Assembly (NCBI GenBank): GCA_964035795.1
Contig: OZ038327.1
Location: forward strand, 1,141,936 to 1,205,935
Source: Pterobdella sp. o SKG-2022
Lineage: Eukaryota; Annelida; Clitellata; Hirudinida; Piscicolidae
Length of the DNA: 64,000 bases
Direction: 5' to 3'
Shown: piece by piece, positions 34,039 through 45,700 of the stretch
How positions within the stretch are numbered: the stretch's first letter is position 1
How the letters are laid out: each line of letters starts with the position of its first letter
The notes under the pieces: generated by a model
Told to the model about the DNA's origin: nothing
What the model saw: only the letters and a program-made list of their open reading frames with translations
The model's database searches: none
Translations under genes and position numbers: made by a program

Positions 34039-36247
34039 TTATTTATTTTTGGCCCCGTCAACTTCCGTCATGCGCCATGACCCAGTTAAATACCTCAACC
34101 GGATGAAGATGAGGTCTTTAAACATTTGCAGAGAGGCCCATAATGGCGACAGTTTGGAGCCTATGGTGATGATAATGATGGTGGAATAATAATAGTAATA
34201 ATAAAAATAATAATAACGAAAAATAATAATAAAAAATTTAAAAACAAAATAATAATATAAATAATAGAAACAAAAATAATAACCAGGAATCTCGGTCCAG
34301 TAGACAGCCACTTCAGACACAGGGACGGAAAAGTACTGAGCTATGTGAAGCAAGTCTACATCAAATGCCCTGAAGTGGATAGATAAAGAGATAGATAAAG
34401 AGGTAGATAAGGAGATAGATAATGAAATAGATAGAGATGTAGATAAGTAGGTAACTGAAGAGGTAGATAAAACATTATTCCATAATGCACCATTTATCTC
34501 ACCCACCCACCATTCTCTTCCTCTTCAATCCCTCCCAGCCACTGAACCACCATTTATCTCACCCACCCACCATTCTCTTCCTCTTCAATCCCTCCCAGCC
34601 ACTGAACCACCATTTATCTCACCCACCCACCATTCTCTTCCTCTTCAATCCCTCCCAGCCACTGAACCACCAATTATCTCACCCATCAAACCACCATCAT
34701 CTTTTTCCCCACCTGCAAAACCACTATCCCTATTCCTTAACGCACCATCATTCTATCTCAATCTACCACCACTTTTTCTATACTAATCATTATCTTATTC
34801 TTTATAAACCACCTCCCCACTTCTCAACATCTCCCTCCCCCCTCAATAGCCCACCCACCATCGGTGCACATGTAGATTGGTGAAGAGGAGTCTAGCAGCC
34901 TGTCTGGAGAACATCTTAAATCCACATTGTGTATCCTTGACCCCCCTCACACACAAGCTCCATACCAAGAAGTGAAAAAAAAACATCAGAAAGGTTCTGA
35001 AAATGGACCTCTGGTGGTATAGAGGTAGTTGTTGGTGCTGTGAATGTGGAGTGGGATGTAGTGGTGGCGAGTAGGATAGAGGATAAGGTTGGATTATAAG
35101 GAAGCGTAGTGGTGGAGGGGTATGGTGGTGAAGCGTGGAGCAGTAAAGAAGATTAGATGTAGTAGTGATATGGAGCTGAATGGAATTGTGTGATGGTCAG
35201 ATTGTGGTGGTGGTGCGATAGTGTTATCACTATATGAATTGCTTGATAGAAACCAACTTGGGCAATGCTATCCTTCTCCAGGTGGGCTCTTGATCCACAC
35301 ACAACACCTCTTTCCTGATATGATTGAACAAATATATAAGCAATACTATTAAATTAATTAAATGCACTTTTATGACTTGAAACAGGTTCCCATTCCTTAA
35401 ACCCCTCCTCCCAAGCCTCAATATCAACCACCCTCATAACACTTTTAAATGCTAACCTCCCAAACTTTCCCATAAAACCCCCACCACTAACCTCTCCCTT
35501 TACTAGTTTTGTCATCTCAGTATCCAGCTTATCAACATCTGAAAACCTCGTTGCTCCGTCAGCATCGGCGAATAAGATTCGTTTACCCCTGCATCTTAGT
35601 ACCCCCTAAGTGTTTGTGTGTGTGTGTGTGAGTGTTTTTTTAGCGTTAGTTGTCCATAACGTGATATGCATCCATATGAATAATTAAGATAAAATAATAC
35701 TAATACTAATAAGTCAATTTTTTTGAATCTAAAAATAGAAGCCTATGAATATTAATGCATGTTGAGTAATTTATGCACACGCACGAGCTCCAATCAATAT
35801 AGAGCATAATTGAATATTGATTGCTAATGCAAATTTTTATGCTATTCTATGGTAATTAGATTTGAAGTAACAGTTGTATCGATAATAATAATAACAACAA
35901 AAATGATAATAATGATGATAATAATAATAAAAATAATAATGATATTAACCAGTATAGATCAATATAAATAACCAAAAAAAGAAAAAAAAGTTAAAGCCAG
36001 AAGACATAAGAAATATTAATTATAAAAGAAAAATAAGATGCATTTATTTTTATTGTTTTTATGCTTACCATTTTAACAGCCCCTCCTTTGCCCCTATTGG
36101 CCACTTGTGTGAGGACTCTGAATCGATTGGAGCTCTCTGATTGGGTGTATTTGAGAGCTACCTGGGGTGGATGGATAGATAGATAAATAGATAGGTAGAT
36201 AAATAAATAGATAGGTAGATAGACAGGTAGATGGATAGATAGATAGG

Positions 36248-36300
<53 letters not shown>

Positions 36301-37240
36301 TACCTGAGTAGTTTTATCCACACTACCATCATCAACAAGAATAATCTCATATGTGAAGTCACTGTTCTTTTTCTGATAATAATAAAAATAATAACAATGA
36401 TATTCAAGCCAATTTTATTATTATTGTTAATATTATTATCATCATTATTAAATTATTATTATTATTATTGAGACTTACTGATTTACTTTTCAAATGAGTC
36501 AAAGCTTCATCAACCATTATAGACACTGAAAGTTATTATTTTAATAATAATAATAATAATAATAATAATATTATAACTGAAATTATTTGTACCACAATGA
36601 CACTACTATTTTTATTGGCAAGACCCCTATCTTTATATCTATCATAGTTAGGACTTTTTGGATTAAGGAAATTCTCATTATGAATTTTATAATAATGATA
36701 TTATTATTATCTTTTTTATTTTATTATTAATATTATTATAATTATTAACAAAAAAAGTCACATCTATCTTCTTCATTGTAGGCAGGGATGATAACAGATA
36801 GAGAAATGGAAGGTGGGTCGTGGAGAGATGGAAAATCTCGGTGTATTGTTTCACCATTCGGGGTGTAATGGAGGAATTGATTTTCTGATGGGTGGAATGA
36901 GAAGTCTGGTTTGCCCGCTGTTGTGTAGAGGTAGGCTGCAAGCTGTTCATGAAAGGTGGAAATGAATTATGGAAAGTTAGTTTAAAAAGTTTGAATGCAA
37001 ATTTGTTGGTTTAGGAAAAAAAATTTAATTGAAGTTTGAGAGAAATAGATTTTGGGAGTGAATTTAGAAAACTTTAATAGAGCTTTGTACGTAAACTATT
37101 TTGAAAAATTTTTTGTTTATTATTTATTAATTTAAAATGTTACAGTTTTTGGAACATATAGAACTTACGAAGACAACGAGAAGGAGTAGAACTGCTATGA
37201 GGAACAGAAACAAATTGAACAAAAAAAGACTGAAGTCCAT
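34039..37240 (-). CDS. ALG5: Dolichyl-phosphate beta-glucosyltransferase ALG5, 10 exons
   Basis: ER-membrane GT2 enzyme that transfers glucose from UDP-glucose to dolichyl phosphate, the donor for the last steps of N-glycan precursor assembly. Minus-strand exons: 37240-37169, 36942-36762, 36525-36479, 36372-36304, 36161-36069, 35605-35492, 35314-35258, 35010-34859, 34369-34284, 34160-34039, giving about 329 residues. Exon 1 is a hydrophobic N-terminal anchor ([19 protein letters not shown]). GT2 landmarks: [39 protein letters not shown] (DxD), [44 protein letters not shown] and [19 protein letters not shown]. The C-terminus ends [13 protein letters not shown], as in relatives. Exon 6 could be read on to 35384 in frame, but the short form matches the family length. 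Intron 8 carries a 60-bp tandem repeat. Confidence 0.96.
34486..34690 (+). repeat. 60-bp minisatellite, three copies
   Basis: Three head-to-tail 60-base units (34501-34560, 34561-34620, 34621-34680). The first two are identical and the third differs by a single base. It lies in ALG5 intron 8 and makes a spurious repeated reading frame on the plus strand. Confidence 0.95.
36168..36300 (+). repeat. GATA tetranucleotide array in an ALG5 intron
   Basis: Degenerate then perfect GATA repeats occupy almost the whole intron between ALG5 exons 4 and 5 (36162-36303), so the intron is essentially a microsatellite between splice sites. Confidence 0.9.
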
Positions 37241-37900
37241 TTTAAATTGAAATAAATTATAAAAATTTAAGTTTGACAAAATAATAAATAGATTTAAAAT
37301 TAAATTGACGAGTTTTTAAATGAGTTATAATTAAGTTTGCTTTTAAATCATTTTTGGACGTGTCTTTAATGATTTTTAAAAGTTGTAGTTTTATAGTTTC
37401 AATTTTTTTAAACACTAGTTTAAAGATTTTATGAAGAAAAAAAATGGCAGAACTTTATTTTAATATAGAAATAATATTAATAACTCATAAAAGTACTAAA
37501 ATCTTAACGGATTCACAAAAAACATTCCAGTTTTCCCAAAATGCCTAAAAATTTAAAATATTCATGAAAAGTCAAACTCAAAGTGACAAAACATGTCAAA
37601 AGTATCAAAAATATTTATAATCTATCAAATATTTTTTTATTTTTTTAGATATTAACATAGTTGTAATGACTTACACAAAACCTGGATAATCTGATCAGTT
37701 TCAGGTCTTGAATTAATCAGGTTTTTAATAATGTAATTTAGGAATGTTTTCACTAAATATTAACAATTGTCTTTATTCCGATTTTATTTCCATATATTAC
37801 TATATATTTCTTTTTATATAATTTTTTTTCGATAGTTCTGAATTTCAAACTTTATTCAGTTTTTTTCTCTCATTTTAAATTTGTTCACATTTTGTTCACC
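37241..37900. other. Spacer between ALG5 and the tetraspanin gene
   Basis: A/T-rich, between two genes on the minus strand in tandem. It must hold the ALG5 promoter and the tetraspanin 3' end. No TATA consensus or exon stands out. Confidence 0.4.
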
Positions 37901-39638
37901 TCAAAGTTCTTCAAAGTTTTCTTCGTCTATCGTAAGTTCTTGTATATTATTTTTAGTACTTGATTCATTTCCAAGTAAACTTCTCCCTTTCTTCATTTTT
38001 TTCTTTTTCGTTCTTTCAGCCACCATTTCCTTGAAAATCTTTTTTTCAATTCTCTCTTCTTTTTCTCTCCTAAACTTTTTAGCCAATTCAATTTCTTTCT
38101 CTCTGGCATAACTCTCATCAACTTCTTCCTTTTCCTTCAAACTCACAACAAAAAACAGCACAACCACTCCACCCACCACCACAAAACCCAAAGAAATATA
38201 ACATAAAAAGATGATTTTTCCGATCAGCTTCTTCAAAATGTTACTACAGCCAATTTTCCATGGAGTTAACTTTCCGTCAATCTAGTTTTGAAGTAGAAAA
38301 GTATTTATAAAACAATGATCTAAAAGAATTTGAAAAACATAATATATCAAATAAAATTAATAATATTTTTACATAAAATTTCAAACAAAGATCCATCTTT
38401 CCATTCATAAATTTTTGCATTCATTCATTTTCCTACTCACCAATCTATCTTATTACGTATTCATCTATTTTCACCCAGCTATCACTCCCTCCCATCCACG
38501 ATACAGTTCCCACCCTCAGCACCCACCAGAAAAGGAACAGAATGGATGCATTGTTGGTGGTTATGGATATCACAACAGCTGGATGGAAAACCCACTTGGT
38601 ACTTTGATACTGTCTCCATGAAACTAAAACGGTGGTTTGTAGTATTTTTATCAGATAAAAAAAAAATCTTTGAGCTTTTGATTTTAAAGAATAAAATATA
38701 AAACATAGAAAATAATATATCGAACAACATTGTAAAAACAAAAAATTACTAATATACTTATTAAAGACCAAAAAAAACTGAAAAAAAAATAAAAAACTGA
38801 CTCAATTTCAAACCAGTCTGTAAAATTATGGATCCCACAACATTGGTTTTCCATCTGTATCATATTCATAATACTTCTCATTTCTGTATCTTCTTTGTAT
38901 TTCAGCATAGCTGAATATATACCTGGCTGAGGTTTGAGTTGGTTTGGTGGCCTTATGGGGGTTTTTGGGTGAATAAAAATAGATGGAATAATTAATTTAT
39001 TTATTTGTGGTTTTGGGTTTGTTTTTAAAACTTATTTTTGGGAAGATTGAATTTTAGTTGTGGTGTTTAACGTTGACTGATGCAAAAATTGTCACGAAAG
39101 GTTTTTACTTACATTTAATAGATCAACAACGTTTATAATGATTTTATGAATATCTTTTTTTAAAATGAAAACAACTAACGTTTATATATTGTTCCAATGA
39201 TCCATTCAAAGCAAAGAGGATGAGAAGCGAAAAAGAACAAACCAAAATGGCGGCTATTAACCAACCACTGAATGAATGTAAAGGTCTAAAATTTGTTTCA
39301 AAAGCTTGAGATAAAGAAGCGAAAATTCCAAAAAGGAATATCGTGGCGGTGATGAATATTACGGCGAGAAAGCAGTAAAATATGTTTCCTTTTCGAAAAT
39401 CTGGAAAGAATCGGAAATTTTTTTCGGTTTTTATTACTAAAGGATACAGTAAACAGAAAAACATCGATTGAATTATAGTGCACATGAGGCATAACAGTAA
39501 AACCGTCAGCCATTTTTTAATCGTCCGCTTTTTTTTTGATCTTGATTTTGATTTTTCCAAAGATATTTTGTCAGATTCAATAGTTTTTTTGTTGATATTA
39601 TTTTTTTTGTTTTTTTTATTAATACTTTTTTTCTTCAT
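37901..39638 (-). CDS. Tetraspanin, peripherin/RDS-like, 4 exons
   Basis: Four-pass membrane organiser. Minus-strand exons: 39638-39180, 38926-38802, 38623-38500, 38281-37901; about 362 residues (human peripherin-2 has 346). A Lys-rich 45-residue N-terminus precedes TM1 (WLTVLLLCLMCTIIQSMFF), TM2 (FYCFLAVIFITATIFLFGIF) and TM3 (WLIAAILVCSFSLLILFAL). The large loop has the CCG motif in MENQCCGIHNFTDWFEIE, very like the peripherin CCG..RDWFEIQ segment, then FPSSCC, further Cys, and PWKIGC just before TM4 (IIFLCYISLGFVVVGGVVVLFFVV). The 80-residue tail is strongly Lys/Glu-rich and unlike peripherin-2. Peripherin shapes photoreceptor disc rims in vertebrates; a role in photoreceptors here is inference. 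The exon 3 donor (GTGGAT) is weak. It is head-to-head with SSU72. Confidence 0.88.
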
Positions 39639-39881
39639 TTAGTGAAGAATTTGTTTTGTCGCCAAAAAATTTTATATTTTTATTTTAATCATCTCAAGTT
39701 TTTTTTTCAATCATCAAAGAAACTAAAATAATTTTTAATAATTTTTTAATAAACATTTTATTTTCGGTTAACTTTTAACAACAGTTTTGTCTATTGTGTT
39801 TATTTTTTTCTTTAAGTCTAAATTAACTAGAAACTTTTGAAATTTAATAAAATATATTAAACCATATTTTTTTCATTTAAA
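39639..39881. promoter_or_regulatory. Shared upstream region of tetraspanin and SSU72
   Basis: Only 243 bases separate the divergent ATGs at 39638 (minus) and 39882 (plus). The region is A/T-rich without a clear TATA or CCAAT, and is likely a bidirectional promoter. Confidence 0.5.
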
Positions 39882-41494
39882 ATGGATTTAAGGTTCGCCA
39901 TAGTATGTTCCAGCAACCAAAACCGCAGCATGGAAGCTCACAGCTTTCTCAAGTTCGTATTATAATTTTATATTATTACAATTATTCATTGAACATTTAT
40001 TTTCGAAAATAATATAGCGTATAAAAATAAAGCTTTTTTTCTCAGAAGTTAAAAAACATTACGCGTTAACAATTTTAAGCTAATACGAACATTTCATGGA
40101 AGTTTATTTTGAAAAATGGATATTCAACAAAATTTTGTTGAAATTTTTTCTAGAAAACTTTTGAATTATCTATTCATGTTTCAACTCACTCAAACCAAAA
40201 CTCTACACCACCCAAACAAAACCTCACTATAACAACTTGAATCAACATCAGACCTCACTAAAACCAACCAGAAAAAACAACTTAAAAGTTCGTTCTTTTG
40301 GGAGTGGCTCTCAGGTAAAACTACCAGGAACTTCTCCCGACAAACCCAACATATACCCCTTCAACACCACCTATGACTTCATGTACACTGACCTCTGCAA
40401 TAAAGACAAGCAGTTGTAAGTTTTCTTGTTTTTTTATTCTGATATTTTTTTATTATTGTTTTATTAAAAAACAGTTTTAGCATTATTATTGTTTTGGTAT
40501 TTTTTCATCATTTACATAGAACACACATAAACAGAAAAATGCATAAAAGCATACACACAAACACACACACACACACAGATACACACAGAATGGTTTATTG
40601 TACATGTTGGACAGAAACAGACGAATCAAGGAATGCCCTGAAAGATTCCAGGACTCTAATGAGAGGTGAGTAATATAAAGAATAATAATAATAACAATAC
40701 TATTTATAAAAACAAAAATATTAATAATGATAATAATAGGAGTAATAATAACAAACATAATAATGATGATTAAACAAAATAATTAAAGATTTGATGTCAT
40801 TGTGTGTTGCGAAGAACGGGTCTATGACCAAATTCTTGAAGGTAATAATAATTACAATAATAAAAATAGCTTTAATAAAAACAATAATAATGGCAAAAAA
40901 AATAATTACAATTATAAAATAGCGAATAACTATAATAACTAATAATAAAAATATTTTTTTGTTCACAGACTTAGAAAACAGAAAGCCATCTTCCACGTCA
41001 CCTGAATCTGTACACGTCATCAATCTGGACATCACTGGTAACTATTATTATTATTATTATTGCTATTATTATCATCCATATTGTTATTGTTATTATCATC
41101 ACAGACAACCATGAGGAAGCCACAGTTGGAGCTATAACCATCAGCAAATTATGTAGCTTGGTGGGTGTTTGTGTTTGTGTGTGTGTGTGTTTGTATGTAT
41201 GTGTGTTTATGTGCTTACTTGTTTGTATATATGTATGTATTTTTTTATAATTTCTAATTTTAAAGATTGATTGGCTCTATAAGTGTTAAGCAAGATCACA
41301 CTGTGTCTCATCAACACATTTACACACACACACGCACTGTTTCTGCATTTATCCACCATGGGGTGGGTGCAAGTGATTGAAGAAACATTTTTTTTGATGA
41401 TTTTTGACGCCTTGACGCTTGAAACTCTGCCCGCAGTACTGAAACTGGATGCTTGGTTTTATCTGGTGTGCCTGTCTTATGTGGTTTGCTAGGC

Positions 41495-41581
<87 letters not shown>

Positions 41582-41684
41582 GCTAAACAAATGCGAAGAC
41601 CTAGATAACGAAATAGATGAACTTTTGCAAGATTTTGAGTTACAGCATCATAAATCCCTGTTGCATACCGTTGTGTTTTATTGA
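39882..41684 (+). CDS. SSU72: SSU72 RNA polymerase II CTD phosphatase, 7 exons
   Basis: Nuclear phosphatase that removes Ser5 (and Ser7) phosphate from the RNA polymerase II C-terminal domain as part of the cleavage and polyadenylation machinery. Exons: 39882-39952, 40272-40415, 40579-40665, 40789-40841, 40969-41037, 41105-41160, 41583-41684; 193 residues, against 194 in human. The catalytic loop CSSNQNRS (Cys-x5-Arg) is at residues 9-16, and the general acid Asp is in DITDNHEEAT (exons 5-6). Other matches are VRSFGSGSQVKLPG, YPFNTTYDFMY, YTQNGLLYMLDRN, CCEERVYDQ, ENEIDELL-like DNEIDELLQDFE, and the C-terminal LLHTVVFY. The acceptors of exons 3 and 7 are embedded in CA repeats. The last intron carries a LINE fragment and complementary GT and CA ends. 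Confidence 0.97.
41349..41498 (-). mobile_element. LINE 3'-end fragment in SSU72 intron 6
   Basis: The minus strand encodes GLANHIRQAH, then FQYCGQSFKRQGVKNHQKKC. This matches the zinc-finger end of the larger LINE at 51241-53062 (GLANHIRLSH and CQFCGNKFKKQGMPNHMKKC). A shared 3' flank, CTGCATTYATCCACC on the plus strand, supports the same family. It is 5'-truncated and lies against the sense of SSU72. Confidence 0.8.
41499..41582 (+). repeat. CA dinucleotide microsatellite abutting an SSU72 acceptor
   Basis: About 40 CA units, interrupted once by AAAC, run into the CAG acceptor of SSU72 exon 7. The same intron begins with a GT-rich run at 41161-41215. Confidence 0.95.
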
Positions 41685-42798
41685 TTTTATTATCATTTCT
41701 GATATTATTATTATTGTTATTTTTATTTTTTCTGTTTTTTTTTTGTTTTTATGTTATTATTATTAATTGTTAATATTATAATTACTTTGGATATAATTAT
41801 TATTGTTTGTTTTTTTTCTTTTTTTTATTATTTATTTTATTGTTTTTCAACATTGTCCAAAATACTCTCACTCTTAATGAGTTTTTATAATTTTTTTCAA
41901 ATTGAGTTTTTATTATTCTTTTTTTTGATATATTTTTCAATTTTCTTATTTAATGATGATATTTTTTAATGTATAGATTCAAATTTTTTGTTTTAATAAA
42001 AGATCATGCGTTCTATGATATTAATAATATAAAAAATAATAATAATAATAACACTATCAGTTATAATAACAAATAGTTATCATAATAATAATAATAATAA
42101 ATAGTTATGATAAAAACAATAATAACAAAACCAATATTGTTAACTATAAGTCTTACAATCTCGTTTATATATTATATTTCGATCTCAAAAAGTTGAAAGA
42201 TTTTTTTTTCTAGAAGGGTCGTTAAAATTAATTCTTTAAGGCGCTAGACAATTTCCCACTTTTATTCATGAAAATTTACTTTTAATGGCTAATCATACGG
42301 TTGAGTCAAATGCTTTTTGAGGCGATAAAGATATATCAGTTTGATTTTATAAAAATAAATTCGATGTATTAAAAATTTTAGTTAGACTTTTCTAAAAATT
42401 TATATAAATTATTTTTTTACTTTTCAAGTCTCAATCGAAGTTACTTTTAAAAGATATTAACGAGGATAACAAATGAAATACAAAAGAATATAACAAAAAT
42501 TCTATCAAAAAGTTCAATATCAACTAGAATAATTTAAATTTCATGAAAATTTTGTAACTAAGTTTGTTTTCTTAGCTAATCTACTGATACACGAACATAA
42601 AAAATACAGGATAATCACACAAATCAACAATATTCATTCATAACACCAAGAAATAATCTCAAAAAACATCAAATTTTAAACCAAATTGTTAAAAAACTCA
42701 CCATAATGAAAACTCAATACAAATAAACACTTTCAACCTACTTGAACTAAACCACCAATCACATAAAAAAATACAAAAATAATCTACTTTTAACCAAA
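41685..42798. other. Spacer between SSU72 and the RUN/RH gene
   Basis: A/T-rich, with ATT tracts first (41700-41770) and AAT tracts later (42030-42125). AATAAA near 41996 could serve SSU72. No exon is recognised. Confidence 0.5.
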
Positions 42799-45700
42799 AT
42801 GGCAAAAGAACAGTTATCCGTGAAAAACAAAATACTTGACTACATGAGGACTTCATTGGAATTTATGAAGCTCGAGAACTATGAGAATGAGGGAGCCATA
42901 GAGGGGTGAGTAATAATAATAATATCAATCAAATAATAATAGCATTAATGATTATTTTCATTAACTCTATCACCATCCTAATCATCATTATTACCATTAC
43001 CATCATCATTCTCAGCATCATTATCATCATTACTACCATCACCATCTTCATCATCGCCCACAGGACAGACACTTCAAATGCCTTATGTTGGTCTCTAGAA
43101 GCTGTCTTTTTACATTGCCTTAAAAATAATAAGCAGGTTGGTAGTAGTAGTAGTAGTAGTGGTAATAGTACAAGTAGTAGTAGCAGTAGTAGTATTAGTT
43201 GTAGTACTAATAGAACTAACACTAACTCACCAACCAACCACCATAAACTTCCAGAATTACTGGCCAATCATAAAGCCCATACTCCACAAATCATCTTTAT
43301 CTTCCATTTCATCTATGAAACTTATTAATACCGACGTTGGGAGATCGAGGGTTGGTGGGTGGAGTTTTTTTTTTGGATTATTTTTATCATATTTTTGAGT
43401 TTTTCAACTAGATTTAATTAAAATTTTAATTGGCTCATTGCTAATTCGTTTATTTTTTGTATACATCTTATTCAAGTTATCTATATATTTTATTAATACA
43501 ACCATCCATCAGTTAATTCATCTATATTTAAGTTAATCTTTAATTAATCCATTCATCCATCTACTCAAATATCCATCCATTCATCATTCAATCATTCGCT
43601 TATTCATCTATCCATCCACCATTCATCTCTCTATCCATCCTCATTTCTTGATCCACCTTCATCTCTCCATCCACACTCATTTATACATCCATCATTCATT
43701 CAGGCTTGGTTAAGGTTATCCTTGAATGAATGCTCATTGGATGGCTATTTAAACTGTGTTATCCAAAATCGTGACTTACTCAAAAAGCATTACAATCATT
43801 CTGCATTCCTATTGGATGAGACATGCACCAAGCAGCTACTTGAGATTTCAAAAGGTGCCAATCATAGTGTTTTTATTGCTTAGCTCACAAGTTTCTTATT
43901 TCTATAATTTAACACTGATAATCATATTAAATTTGAAAAAACACTGGGAATATTTTTATTTCAAATGAAGCGCTTCAAAAACACATGATTTCATTTAGAT
44001 TAAGAGTTTATTTAAATGAATTTGGCGTTAAAAACACGTGTCTTATAGAAGCTTCTACATTACATCCATGAATGGGATATAATTTTAAGACTCTCATTAA
44101 AAATTTTTAGGTTTATCTATTTTGACATTTGACTTGACCTACAATGCATCGATTCTCAACCAATGGAACAACACCCCCATTCAACTTTCAACCAATAAAA
44201 ATGCTCCTTCTATCAAATGGCCCACTTTAGTTCAAAATGACCTATTTGGGGGTTTGTGATTTTTTATGTTTTTTGTAAAATTAAATAAAATTGTAATATT
44301 TACTTTTTTCGACTTATAAAGGAGTTTTTTTTAAATTAATATTTTTGTAAGAATGATTCCTAATTTAAATTTATTTTTAACCTTAGATGACACTTCTTCC
44401 GTCCATTCGCAAAGCATGTCTTTCACCTTACGAGCGTTACCCGACCAATCATCACAAACATACAAATCTTCCATCCAATCACAATCAACTTCCAACCCGT
44501 TCAACCAATCATTTTCCACTTCGCCACCAACCAACCAATCTAAAATAATAATCAAAACTTCGTCACCGAGCAACGATAAAAATAACGATTTGCCGCCATT
44601 TTCCCCTAAATCACCTTCGTTTCACGCCAGTAAAAATTTGAAAAATTTCACTCGCGAAGAGTTAAGCGCTATGAAAAAAGTAAATCGAGATTCAGATACA
44701 GAAAGCTCTATTTCCCGCCCTGATTTCAAAGACGGCCGAAAGGATTTCTATCACACGGTCTATGGTGTGAATGAGTCGGAAGAAGATAAAAGTGAAGCGG
44801 GCAGCACTAAATTATCGCTTAACGATCACAAAAACAAACCGGAACCAGATGGACAGACGAGTTCTGAACAAAATTCTTCATACCTCAAATACGCGCCACT
44901 TGAAAAAAAAATCACAAAACCAAAACACATTAAAATCAACAAAACATCAACCCAACAAACCGCTCCTCCAACTCACAACAACTACCTTCAACACAACTCT
45001 CCCTCCAGCAACATAACAACCTACAGACAACAACAACATTATTCCACACAACAATCATTATCGCCTAAACAACAAACATTTTTTTCTCAAAAACAGCACA
45101 AGCAATTATCATCACTACAACAATACAACAACCAACATCTAAAGGACCAACCGCCATTATCGCACCAAAACCAACCACAACAAAACCAACCACAACAACA
45201 CCAACCACTACAAATTCAACAACTACAACACCAACATCGCCTCCTATCGCAATCCTTATCAACACAACAACTCCCATCATCAGCCAACTCATCACCATCA
45301 ACATCATTCTTATCATCTTACATGGAAATGAGCGATAAAAAGAAAGATATTTTAGAGTTTAAGAAGAGATTAAAAAGTTTGTTTATTGATTTTTATTGAT
45401 TTTTTTTCACTTTGCCTATATCTTCCCACTCATCTATTCATTCATTTACCTATCTATTTTTCATAATTTTTTTTCCACCAATTCATTCATCAAGCTATCC
45501 TTCCATTTATTCACTTACCCATCCATCCATTTATCCATCCACCTACCCATCACCAACCCAACCCTCCCACACAGGCCAACAGAACGATAACCTCAACTTG
45601 AGTGATGATTTGAGGTTTAAGTTGATTGTTAAAGACAACCTGGATCGTTTTCCACATACTATTGCTCAATATAAACAACAACAAGATCAACAAATACAAC

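Noticed and set aside
34485..34883. Plus-strand frame with three repeated 20-residue units
   Set aside because: It is the 60-bp minisatellite within ALG5 intron 8, on the strand opposite the gene.
35384..35605. Longer in-frame version of ALG5 exon 6
   Set aside because: It stays open to 35384 but would add 36 residues where relatives have none; the GTTAGT donor at 35492 gives the family length.
36762..36942. Suspected frameshift in ALG5 exon 2
   Set aside because: On base-by-base re-reading the frame is continuous through [17 protein letters not shown]; the apparent shift was a reading slip.
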